A stretch of DNA of 64,000 nt. It comes from Byssochlamys sp. IMV 00236 (Eukaryota; Ascomycota; Eurotiomycetes; Eurotiales; Thermoascaceae). Where the stretch lies: positions 7,448 to 71,447 of the forward strand of contig MSJH02000636.1 in assembly GCA_001931875.2 (NCBI GenBank). Reading direction: 5' to 3'. This document shows positions 13,434 through 23,771 of the stretch, piece by piece; position 1 is the stretch's first letter, and each line of letters starts with the position of its first letter. The position numbers and the translations under genes were made by a program. The notes under the pieces were generated by a model. The model searched no databases. It worked only from the letters and a program-made list of their open reading frames with translations, and was not told the origin of the DNA.

Positions 13434-14759
13434 TTACCCCTTGAACTCTCGATGTCCATGACCGAGGTTATTAGCCAAAGCTTCTCTCTCGCGTAATATA
13501 CACCCATCAACAAACTTCTGTGGCAAGTCTGCTAACCTCGTGTCCTTTCCAGGCGCTGAAAGCGTTTGTGCCGCAGTTTCCAGGTAGGCTTTGCTAAATA
13601 CTGCCCATAGTTCTGTATCGATATCCATTTCCATTAACGGAAGAGGATAGTAAGGATCGTTTTCAAAGAACGCTGTCACTAGATGCGCCACCAAAGCATC
13701 TGGATTTTCCCAACCAGCGCTCTCTTCCCACCGGCTGCATAGATTGAAATCAAGCACCCAGACGCGTGTAGCACGTCGCTTTAATTTGGCGGCAATCACG
13801 GTCTCAAGGTCTGTATGTGGCTGCATAGCAAGCAGCTGCCTCCTTGTCAGGTTCAGGGTACTTGATATGTCACGAGTGTAGATAATATCTCCTTCGCCGC
13901 CCAGCACGAACTCAACATCATAGGCATCCACATTTGCTGACCAGTGGATGAGAGCTAAGGCTTCACCCATTGCGGAGGCGAACGACTTGACAGGTAGGTT
14001 AAGTTCTAGCATTTGGTCCAGACAGAGGTTGTAGTTGCGTAGAGTAAAGTTGGGAGCAGGTGGGCCTCGTGCCAGCCGGCGACGCCCCAGATAAATGCGA
14101 GCTAGGCAGTCTCGGTTTGTGGGATTAGCGCTCACTGTAGGCCGGAGTTCAGGCGGGCAGTACTTGTCGATCAAAGCTTGACGAGCGATCTTGGGGAGAG
14201 GAAGAATACGTCCTGTTATGAGAGCCATTGCAGGCAGCGGCACGGATTCGTGGACATCTGTAAAGAACGGGGAATTCAATTCCCACCACTGCTGGTTGCT
14301 TTTGGGTACGTAGGAGAAAACCTTAGGGACACGGCATTCCATGTCCGGATTATGCTGCTGCTGATACTGCGTGAATGCCCGGAGCACTTCGTGATGGGCT
14401 GTGAAATCTGCCCACAAAGCTTCCTCGTAAGCTGGCTTCGCGACTTTGACCACAAACCCTCTTCCTGGCCTCTCGAAGACAAGGCCACACTGGCCGAACC
14501 CAATAACTCGATAAGTCACAGAGACGTGCTGATGGCTTTGATGAAAGGTGGCAAAGGGTGATGCGGTGCTAGTTATGGACTGAAGGGAAAGCACACTCCT
14601 GAGAACTGTCTCAGGGGAAGAATCGTCTAGCAGGTTTAGCTGCTGTTGCACATCCTGGTTATTCTGAGAGTCCAGTTGGGCGGATAGTTCGTTCGTAAGC
14701 ACTATAAGAACACGTTTAGACTCGTCACTGCCATATTGAATGCGTCTCGATGAAGACAT
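13434..14759 (-). CDS. DUF3669 domain protein
   Basis: A single 441-codon exon starting at an ATG (MSSSRRIQYG). The middle and C-terminal parts match the fungal DUF3669 family: YRVIGFGQCGLVFERPG followed by FVVKVAKP, and later RVWVLDFNLC. The glycine-rich start, the Lys in VVKVAK and the DFN before a hydrophobic run resemble the nucleotide loop, VAIK lysine and DFG of protein kinases, so a kinase-like fold is plausible. No HRD-type catalytic loop is obvious, so catalysis should not be assumed. No zinc finger is visible, although the family is often annotated as 'zinc finger protein'. The N-terminal 70 residues are Gln/Ser-rich and probably disordered. It lies next to the caspase-like gene on the same strand. 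Confidence 0.8.
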   Translation of the reverse strand: MSSSRRIQYGSDESKRVLIVLTNELSAQLDSQNNQDVQQQLNLLDDSSPETVLRSVLSLQSITSTASPFATFHQSHQHVSVTYRVIGFGQCGLVFERPGRGFVVKVAKPAYEEALWADFTAHHEVLRAFTQYQQQHNPDMECRVPKVFSYVPKSNQQWWELNSPFFTDVHESVPLPAMALITGRILPLPKIARQALIDKYCPPELRPTVSANPTNRDCLARIYLGRRRLARGPPAPNFTLRNYNLCLDQMLELNLPVKSFASAMGEALALIHWSANVDAYDVEFVLGGEGDIIYTRDISSTLNLTRRQLLAMQPHTDLETVIAAKLKRRATRVWVLDFNLCSRWEESAGWENPDALVAHLVTAFFENDPYYPLPLMEMDIDTELWAVFSKAYLETAAQTLSAPGKDTRLADLPQKFVDGCILREREALANNLGHGHREFKG

Positions 14760-16203
14760 CGCGGGTAGAATAAGTGTAGAGGGACCAGCAAGGCCAAAAA
14801 CGACTAAGTAATAGCATATCTTCTCTTAAGGATGAGTGAAGTAGGGGAAAAGAAAAAGTGAAGTTCTTATTCCCTGGGAATATAAGCTATAAGATGTGAC
14901 ATATGGCGGTATAGGAGGGCAGTATGGCTGCCTAGAATGCTACTAAACTATGTACAGTACATAGTTCCTATCGGATCAAAAAGATAGAAAGCCAGGACGA
15001 GTGCAGAGCTGAAAATAATGACTTATAGAATGACTAATGAGGACATCACTACACAGTAGTAATCGCTATACCAAGTTCCTCAAGTACGATGGTAACTCTT
15101 AGTTTCTCCTTCCGAAGACCTTGCTGCATAATACACACTTATACGGATGCTCTTCTGTGTCTACACAACAGTGAAGAGCCGTGACAGCGATAATAACTAT
15201 GGGCTACATGGTTTTTATCAGCTAACATCACGCAGCGAGCATATGTGACAGATAGTTGATAATAAGTGGCACGCAGCCGGGAAGAATGTTGATGCTATCT
15301 TGGATTCTCTTCGAGCGACCTGGTATTTAGACAAACAGATCTTGTGGCTTATGAGCACAGATGAAAGCGAGTGTGGTGCCATCGTTTAGTTACTTGTTGG
15401 ATAAGAATCAGATGAGGAGGACGCCAGTACTACTTCGCTTTGGGACGCTTGTAAGGATTGTCATACAAAGAGGGCAACTAGATGGCAGGAACCTCTAATT
15501 GGGTGGTTTTTTACGAATGTCAAGTGATTTATGGCCCTTTTCTTACAGTAATAAAAACACCGTCATCTGTTCAACTTCCCTAATTGTTCAATTTTATTCT
15601 GCATCTCTATAGGTAGTTTTCATCCGTGGAGATCACAGGTTTAAGGTCAAACTTAATTGTAGATTAGATCACTCACGTTTCTACACTAAGATGTGAGGTG
15701 GCATATATCTTAAGCTTATATATAGAGCAACTTCGGAGGATGAGCATTAGATTGATTGGAAACTGCCGAACTCTACAGGGCTCAACAATATACAAAGCGG
15801 AGGTACATTGAGCCTAAGATCAAACAATACCAACCCGTCCATTGCCCTCTTTGTCGACAACACTTGCGAGCGCTTTAAAAAGGCGACTAGCAGTATTGAC
15901 GTCCTCCCCATCTGGCTCTTATCCAACAACAGCTCCGGAATAAGTCGATTCTCCACACTGCCAATTTTATGCTTGCATCCTCGCAATGCGAGAAAGACAA
16001 ATAAGAGAAGAAAGACAGGTAATAAACACCAGTAAATAACAGCAACGCCTAGCTCCGCTAAGAGCACCGCGAGGAAAAAAGCTAAAACGGAAGGAAGAGG
16101 GCCGACTTATTCCAAAACTGAGTGAATAACGATTAGTCCCATGTATGCTCATTCAGCGTGGATTGAGCAGGAACGGACAGATAAAGCCGATAGTTGTTGG
16201 CTT
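14760..16203. other. 1.4-kb intergenic region
   Basis: No supported gene. An open minus-strand frame at 15747-16067 would encode one hydrophobic segment (VIYWCLLPVFLLLFVFLAL) but starts with GTG and has no recognisable relative. AT-rich; includes the 3' flank of the 4E-T-like gene. Confidence 0.4.
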
Positions 16204-18747
16204 CTACCTAAAAGGCCCTGGGCCCATCATCCCGCCTCGGATATCCGCGCCGTTGGTTTGCCCAAACATTTCAAGGAGGTGTCTAGATGAGGGTGGCGGG
16301 CCCTGAGGTCCAGCGATACCAGCCCCGACTGGGCCCTGCCCTGAATGAGGCAACCCCATCATAGCCTCGGGAGTATGGGGCATCGGTGGAAAAGCGGAGG
16401 TGGGCAGTCCGTTGATATTCATATATCCCGGCGGAGGCATCATGCCAGGTGGAGGTCCACGTGGGAATGGCTGGCGCTCGTGCGGTGGAGGGATGTTCCC
16501 AGGAATGGGCATAGGTCCAGCCAAGAAGTTCGGGTTCATGCCTCTTGATGGAGCAGGGATACCAGGTGGCGGAGCAAGAGGGCCCGGCCCGCCACTCTGG
16601 GGAGGCTGGTTTCCCCATCCGGGAATTGGCATCTGCTCAAATCCTGGTGGTCGCTGAAGAACCATCGGAGGCTGGCCATGGCTCTGAGGAATTCTTTCTC
16701 CGGGCGTTTGGGGTCCTTGGGGAACAGCAGGGAATGGCATTTCTTCCATGTACCCCATCTGAATAGCACTGGTAGGCCTTTGACGTGTCATTCCTTCCAT
16801 GTGCCCCATCTGAATACCATTGGTAGGTCTTCGACGCAGCTGTTCATTAGGATCGGCACCAGGTCTTGACATCTCTGCAATAGCAGGGTCATCCAAAAAG
16901 CTCGGCGTTCTCTGCGGCTTCTGCATCCCTTGGGGACGAGATAGCAAATCAGGCACATGTAGTATGCCCGGGGTTGGTCCTGAAGTTGGTGATTGCAAAT
17001 TCCCTTGGGCTTGACCGCTTGCAGGAGAAAGGCGAACCTGCTGCATCAAGCGGAGCAAGTTTTCCCTATCCCGAATACTTGCCTGCGATTCTTTGGGAGA
17101 ACTTTGAGGAAGGAGCGACTCAAGGCCTGCGGAGTTCCTGTTCCTTGCATCCTGGTATCCCATGTAATCTGGTCTATTGGTAGGCTCCCTTGCTGGCGAT
17201 GATAATGTTGTGGAAGATCTCGAGACTTCTGCAGGAAGAGGCGCTGGGCGCGGCTGTTGCGAACCGTCGACCTGCGGAGTGGTATTGCGCGACTTGCTTG
17301 ATCCAAGCATCTGCAAGATCCGTTGGAACCCTTCTTGATCCGCATCAGTAGAATTTGGGCGGGCTGGCCTGTTGAGAGTCTCGGGCTCCCTGTTGGTATT
17401 CTCTGCTGAAGGGCTGAAGAGCCCTGCGAAGCGAGATGATTTTCCTCCCTTTATAGACAGAGAATCTTTCTTCGCTGCGGACTCCGTTGGACCTGGAGTA
17501 CCCGGGTCCTGAGTTGCTTTGGTGTCGCCCAGTAACCCGAAGAACTTTTCCAGACCAGTGTCTGCATTGAATGGTGTGCTGACATTACTGAACAATTCGC
17601 CTTCCGCGGGCCGACTTTCTGTCTTTCGCGCACCTTCAGGTGCTTGTTCCGGAATCGCGTTTTTCTCCTCTGGCGGCTGGTTTTGCTGCTGCTGCGGTGC
17701 AGAGCCAGCTTTCATTCTCTCTTTCCAGCGTTGGAAATCTTCCTGTGTGTGAGCCTGGCGCGGCTCGTCTCGATCCGTAGCATCCATCCATTCTGGGTCT
17801 TGCTCAAATCGCGCACCCCGGTTCCATTCACGGTCAGCACCTTGTCTATCCCGGCGCCAATCTCGGTTCCTTGCGGATGGTCTGTCATCGTCGATGTTCT
17901 GCGCCTCCTGACCCGCGTCGTCACGGAACCAGCTTTGTTCATGTCTGCCTCTACCCTGACCATCGCGGCGGGAGATGAAGCGTCCATCCTTATCCTTATT
18001 TCCTCGTTCAAACCCGATATCTTGCTGGTCCCTCTCCCTGTCTCGATTATCCCATCGATCAACTTCACCGTTCCTCTTCGGTCTTCGTTCCTGGTCATCC
18101 TGACCAAAAGTGCGACGTGGCCGCCCGTTATTCCATTCCTCTCTATCCTCGCGGCCACCGCGTCGTCCGTTGGTGGCACCCAATCTCGTATCTCTCCTGT
18201 CGGCATCTCTTTCCCCATTTTCTTTGTCCTTGAAGAACTTTTCTCGGAAGTTGTATCGATCATTCTTGACGTCATCTATGTCCTTGAACCTGGATCGATC
18301 AGTGGAATCGATTGATGACGATTTCCCATAGATGCGAGAAGCAGATGCGAAGGCCGTCTTCGGAGGTCCGAGAATGATATCCTCTGTAGACCGCGCACAA
18401 TAAAGAATCAGCAGGTGGCCTCCCAACCCATGTCAAACGGGACATCGTCACGATTTGACTTACCTGAGTTAGACCCCCGCGATACATGCCGCGTCTCGAA
18501 CAAGCTAGGTCGTCTGTTTGGAGTAGTTTCAATTTGATTATTGTTGTCTCTGGAATTGGTAGGTTTACGCTGCGTCACTGGATCAGGGATCGGACTAGGC
18601 ATCTCCTTGTCAGCTGAAAGTCGCAAATAGACGCTGATAGATACCATACCCCATCCATTCTTCTATCGGAGGTAATTTGTCCGGTTTCGTGACCAGAGGC
18701 GATGCGCGTAGCACAAGCAGCTCATCGATGTGATATCGTCGGGCCAT
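16204..18747 (-). CDS. eIF4E-binding protein, 4E-T (eIF4E transporter)-like
   Basis: The first exon (18747 to about 18650) starts MARRYHIDELLVLR, which contains the canonical eIF4E-binding motif Y-x4-L-phi (YHIDELL) in the position and context of metazoan 4E-T. A second exon ends at GTAAGT near 18461, and a third begins at the acceptor CTACAG near 18383 with EDIILGPPKTAF and runs to the TAG at 16204. The rest is disordered: an Arg/Asp/Glu/Gly-rich middle part, then a Pro/Gln/Met-rich tail. By family knowledge it binds cap-bound eIF4E, represses translation and links mRNA to decapping. The first donor is ambiguous: the GTATGG and GTATCT sites are 6 nt apart and only the second keeps the frame with the CAG acceptor. 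Very low sequence complexity makes database naming poor. Confidence 0.65.
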
Positions 18748-19482
18748 GAGGGACGATAGGGTATGTGTGCTTGGTTATTTGCGGGGTACTAGGAGGCTAT
18801 CATTGACACATCAAGTAGAAAGCGGCGTTATAGAGGGCGATAGAGTCGTGAGAGAAATGTAGTCCGTCCGAAGGCGTGTTGTATGGAAAGGTAAAAGATG
18901 TGAGGCGAGGGAAGCAAGCTGGCGCTTGCCGCAGGCAAGACAGCCTTGAGAGAGGAACTTCCTATGACAATGGCGGCAGAACAGCAAAGAGCGGTCAGAT
19001 TCTTTCCACCAGCAGATATGGCGGCGAATGCGAGTTTCAACAGGCAACTCTTCAGTAAGAACAGTGATGATGGGGTCGTAGCAAGCAGTAGTCGTCAGAG
19101 AGGTTGGTTAGTTGGAGCTCCGGTCGGTGGTGGAGGGACAGCAAGAAGGCTTCGCAGGATCGGGCGCTCGTTGGCTGCCAAAAGGGGAAAACCTCGCAAC
19201 CTTGGCTTTTCCGACGCTTTCATTATTATTGAACAGTTCACTGTTGTGCTCCACTCGACAACTAACCACAGATGATCTTAACTACGCTCATTATACTCTA
19301 GGGCTAGCTCCTTGCACATCGAGAATCATGACTATATCATGAATTATCGTTACCTATTGTACTGGTAACTGCTAACTAGCTGGATCGCTCGGCGTAGTCG
19401 CACACTGCCTTGCATAAGAACCGCCACCTTGATTTCTCTCTCCGCTATGGAACTAATATTACCGGTAAGTTGCCCTGTCTGT
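18748..19482. promoter_or_regulatory. Upstream region of the 4E-T-like gene
   Basis: No gene seen. It holds the promoter of the 4E-T-like gene and the 3' flank of URB1, which is transcribed in the same direction. Confidence 0.4.
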
Positions 19483-22400
19483 CTACCCAGCTATATGCTC
19501 TACAACATGTGGCAGTGCAGCGCTGCTCCATTTGTTGATCCGGTCGTGGTCCGCGGTGTCATGGACAGCGTTCGCCAATGCCTTGATTGTAAGGTCATTG
19601 TTGTCCAAGCCCGCGATCTGACTCTGGATCCAGCTGATAGTAGCAGCCCTAGTGACTAGGGTTGTACTGCCACCGACTTGCGTTGCGCGGTAGATAACAT
19701 GGAGTATTTTTCTTTTCGCGGATGTTGCAAGCGTTGGAGAGTTGTAGAGAGAAAGAAGACGCTCAAAGACGTTCGCACGACGGTAGATTTCCAAGTCCTG
19801 CGGTCGCATTAGTTCGGTCCTTGGAGAACAGAGATAAGCGAGAAAGGAAAGAGAAATACTCACACTCTCGGTACGAAGACCCTTTACAAACAGGTCTAAC
19901 AACCAATCTATCTCCTCGAAGTAGCCGTCGTCGTATTCAGGCTCATGCAGCAAGATCTTGTCGATCCAGTAGGATGGAAGCTTTACCACTTCCCAGGAGG
20001 GGGCCTTCTGAAGGAACAGGTTGACCTTTCCATATAATTTGTGCAATGGATCTGTCAAGACTCGCAAGCAACTAGCAGCGCACTCTCCTGCGATCCAGGG
20101 GAGTGGATTCTCAAAGCCTTGTTTCCGCATAGTCTCAAGGAGTTCGCCTGCCAGAATGTAAACGGGACGCCATTCCACGTACTTGGAATCCTGGACGGAG
20201 TCAGTCTTTGAATTTTCTCTATATGCATCGTGAAACTTACCTTGAGCTTCATCATCAACCTAGATATACCAACGGCAGCTTGTCTCCTAATCTCGTCATG
20301 TTCAGAACACAGACAGAGCATGAGCCCTGCGACCTGGCCCTGCTCCACCGCAAGCTCCAGTTCTTCCTTCTCCCACTTGTGAAGTACGTTATGACTCTTG
20401 CTCTCTGTTGGCAGGCTACCAAATACCTCGGCCAGGTCCACGGATTTGGTGGCTTTAGACGCGCTCTGGGTATTCCTTGTGCCAGACACGTTGTCACCAT
20501 CGACCCGCTCATCCGAGGCCTCTGCCGACTTTAAAGCTTTCTTGATAGCGGATTTGGTCTTCTTTAGTTCGGTCTGAGCAGCAAGACTGTCCGCCACCTT
20601 TCGGAGTGCTTTCGGGTCTTCTCCAGCTTGCTTCAGGGCTTTCATAAAGCGAGCAATCCACGTCGCAACAGCCTCTTCTTGCGCAGCGTTGCCATTTTTA
20701 ACTATGAACGGCCATTGTTCATTGATTGCAGCTAGCAAGAGGCTGATAGGGGCAGATTCCTTCTCGAGTAGGGAGTCCAGAAGATCCTGATAGTGCACCG
20801 GCTTCTTCACCAGACGACAGATGCAGTTATCAAGGAATGCTAACTGCGAAGCAAGTGATTCGCCACTCGTGTTCTCGAGTGAGGACACCAATGCATGGAA
20901 CGCATGGTCGGGGTTGTGGAGAACCGAGTGTTCCACGACGACGGATTGCAGTAGTTTGCGAATCTGCCCAAGAGATTCTTCCCCGCGCGCTTCAACCAGA
21001 ACCTTAAGGATGGACGTAAAAGCGGAATATTGGAGTGAGGCTGTGGTGGAATTAGCAATTTGTGGTCAATACACACAATAGCAATAGGCTAAACTCACCA
21101 GGCTGTTGCCACCAACGCATCGATGCTGATCGCTGAGCAATATTCAGAACATTCTGCAGTTGACTCAAGAGTAGCTCGCGATCCTCTGCTTCCATGTCGT
21201 CTTTTTCCAATTGCTTTAATATATCAACAATAACCAGAGAAACGTCGAAATTTTCTTCGAAGGCAACGGTGGGAATAACTTCGTAGAACATAGACAGTAG
21301 TTCTGCAACCGCATCCTGCTGCTGAAGATCCTCCTTGGCCGTTCTCTTGAAGAGAAGGATGGCATCTTTCATCGGAGGACAGCGACGACAGAATTCGGCA
21401 ATAAGCTTGGAGGAAGCCTGACTCCAGAATGGTTGACCAATGCCATGATCTCCGTTGAAAACCCTGAGAACAGCTTGGAGCTTCCGGAAAGCTACCGTCA
21501 GGATTCGAACTGCAAACAGGGTGACGACCTCAGTATTCTGGTTTAAGCATCTACTAAGGATCTTCTGCGTCAAGGGTCGCGGTAGAACGTTCTCGATAAC
21601 CACTGAGACAGGTGGAGGCATCGCCGGGACCTTATCCTTCCATCCGCAATTAGCAGGCACCGGCAGTTGCACGGTTGAGAACAGGAATGCCGATTCTCCC
21701 AGCCAGGAAGGCGTAGGTTTCGGGTCCGACGTGAACATGGTTCGCTTGGTAAAGAAATCTGCGACAAGCTCTGGGGCGGCTCTAAAGATTGCCAGTAATA
21801 GCTCGATTTGGAGTGTATCCGATTCTGGACGAAGAACTTGGACAAGAGCGGACAATGTTCCGTTACGGATCGGAACATTCTCTCTGTACTTGTCGACGTA
21901 CACAGGAGAGTCAAGCCCGAGATCGATCGAGCCATCATCTTCGGTTGCAATAGTTTCAGGGTCGCTTCCAAGGGGATACCAGCCGGTCTCAGGAAGCAGC
22001 ACGCCAAGCTCTGGAGTGGTGCAAACCTTCAACAAAAGCTTATGGATCTCATTTGCGACCGAAATATTCTCTGGATTGGGCTCCTCAGATTCCCTGTCAT
22101 ATCCATAGAGCGTCACGAGCCTCTCTAGGTTCCACTTGTTGAAGAACCTGCTTCTCGAGTTTCGGGAAAGGGAAGAATCATTGACGATATCTTTCTCGAT
22201 GGCCCTAATAATATCGATGACAACATCACGAGAATCTTTCCGAACAAATTCCAGAAACGCTCTGATGACTTTATGTTGCTCAATAATGTCGCTTTTCGCA
22301 GAGACATGCTGGAATCGAAGGTTGGCCAGAACATAACGCTGAGCGTTACGTCTAAGCGTCGATTTACGGCCCTCGTCTGAGACGTCCTCGATTTGAGCCT

Positions 22401-23101
22401 TATTCGGGGTGAGGAAGATCTCGATTCTCTTGAACGTGATATCACGTTTGGAATAGACCAGTCGTGCAACAGCTCCACCATCGAAACTAACGATCTCCGT
22501 GAGCAGACGGATACAGGGCGAGATGAGATGTTCTTTGGCCTTTGAAGATGTGAGACCCCTATTCAGAAGCCTCAGCTGCTCCTTTTGCATCAAGTATTTG
22601 CAAAGTGCCAAGCCAAAATCACGGAACTCAAGCTGATTGGAGACTGTTTTGATGAAAAGAGCCAGGACAGAAGGCACCACCGTCAGTAAGGATTCATGAT
22701 TATTACTTTCTGCAAAGCTCCAGGTCTGTATCATGTCTGGGAAGCAAATCGCATCATCGCCATCTCCAACTTTGGAAAATTGCGAGTCGCAATAAGCCTT
22801 GAGGATTCGTAGCTTCTTGGCTTTTTCATTTTCTTTCTCTGAGTTGCTGATTGAAGTGAGAAAATTTTTGAACTTATTGATTCCTGTTCCTGTCAGTACA
22901 GCCTTTTCGAGTGAGCCTCGACACTCTCTACATACCTTGCTTGGTCTCGTTATTGGCGCTCTGTTGAAAAACCAGCAGATCTCGTAGTTGCGTATGCGAC
23001 GTGATATCGGTGATGTTACTCGCAGCTGCTGGACCCGAGCCTCCAGTATTGTCAATCCTCCGCCTCTTAACTCGAGGAGACTGGGAGTCGATAATTGCCA
23101 T
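19483..23101 (-). CDS. urb1: Ribosome 60S biogenesis protein URB1/NPA1
   Basis: Nucleolar HEAT/ARM-like scaffold required for early pre-60S assembly (family knowledge for Urb1/Npa1). It starts MAIIDSQSPRVKRRRID, a basic N-terminus. The N-terminal Npa1 domain follows an intron after KQ (donor GTATGT, acceptor AACAG): GINKFKNFL, then ALCKYLM and RLLTEIVSFDGG. The URB1 C-terminal domain ends the protein, with GYFEEIDWLLDLFVKGLR and EIYRRANVFERLLSLY. Further introns lie at about 21095-21052 (GTGAGT...CCACAG) and 20240-20190 (GTAAGT...TCCAG). A 66-nt intron at 19863-19798 is a multiple of three without a stop (see findings). The protein is roughly 1,100 aa, shorter than yeast Urb1. Confidence 0.88.
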
Positions 23102-23771
23102 GTTGAGTGCTGGCTATAGTTTTACTTCTGACGGAGAGCTTTCTGATGTTGCTCGAAAATATCCGGTCTCAGATTTTCTCCGCTCGTGATTGGTTGGCGG
23201 CTTACGAGCGCCACGATCAGAACTTTCCGATCAGAACAGCGCCCACTGACTATGACAGTCCTGCGAAACTATAGTTATTTGATGTATATGGGACCTTGAA
23301 GTTGATGTACTCCAGGATATAATGTGTGGATTAATGAGCTCCGACATCATGAAGTTTTTGGTGCACGGAGAGTTCTGACTAAGCCATCCGTGAGCGATTT
23401 TGATTCGGCTTTCCGTAAAAGGCAACAAACCATGCAAATGGATAATAGCAGCCACCTCTGCAACCAAAATAATAATACCTACTCGGTAGTTTAATTTCTA
23501 CTACGATTATCGCTGTGAACAACCAGATCCGTAACTGTTTTGAGTCTACAATTCGACATAGCATGAACTGTTGCCGCAACTCCTGCAGTCTTTCATGCAC
23601 GGGATATATACACAAGCGTCCATACCAAACGTCAATGGGACAACGGTAGTAGAGAGGCATCAGGAGAGATGGATCAAAAATTCCTGAGAATAAAACAAGT
23701 CTAGAACGCCGCCCAGAATCGACCATGAGTAGAGAAAACTGCAAACGTTAGAAGCTTGAAGATAGCTGCTA
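23102..23771. other. Intergenic region between PRP22 and URB1
   Basis: No supported gene. It is the 3' flank of PRP22 and the presumed promoter of URB1. Short minus-strand open frames around 23231-23744 have no recognisable features. Confidence 0.4.

Noticed and set aside
15747..16152. Two overlapping minus-strand frames with a hydrophobic segment
   Set aside because: The longer starts at GTG, the frames overlap each other, and nothing matches a known family; one hydrophobic run in AT-rich DNA is expected by chance.
17644..18315. Open frame of 223 codons opposite the 4E-T-like gene
   Set aside because: Shadow of the repetitive Arg/Asp-rich coding sequence on the minus strand.
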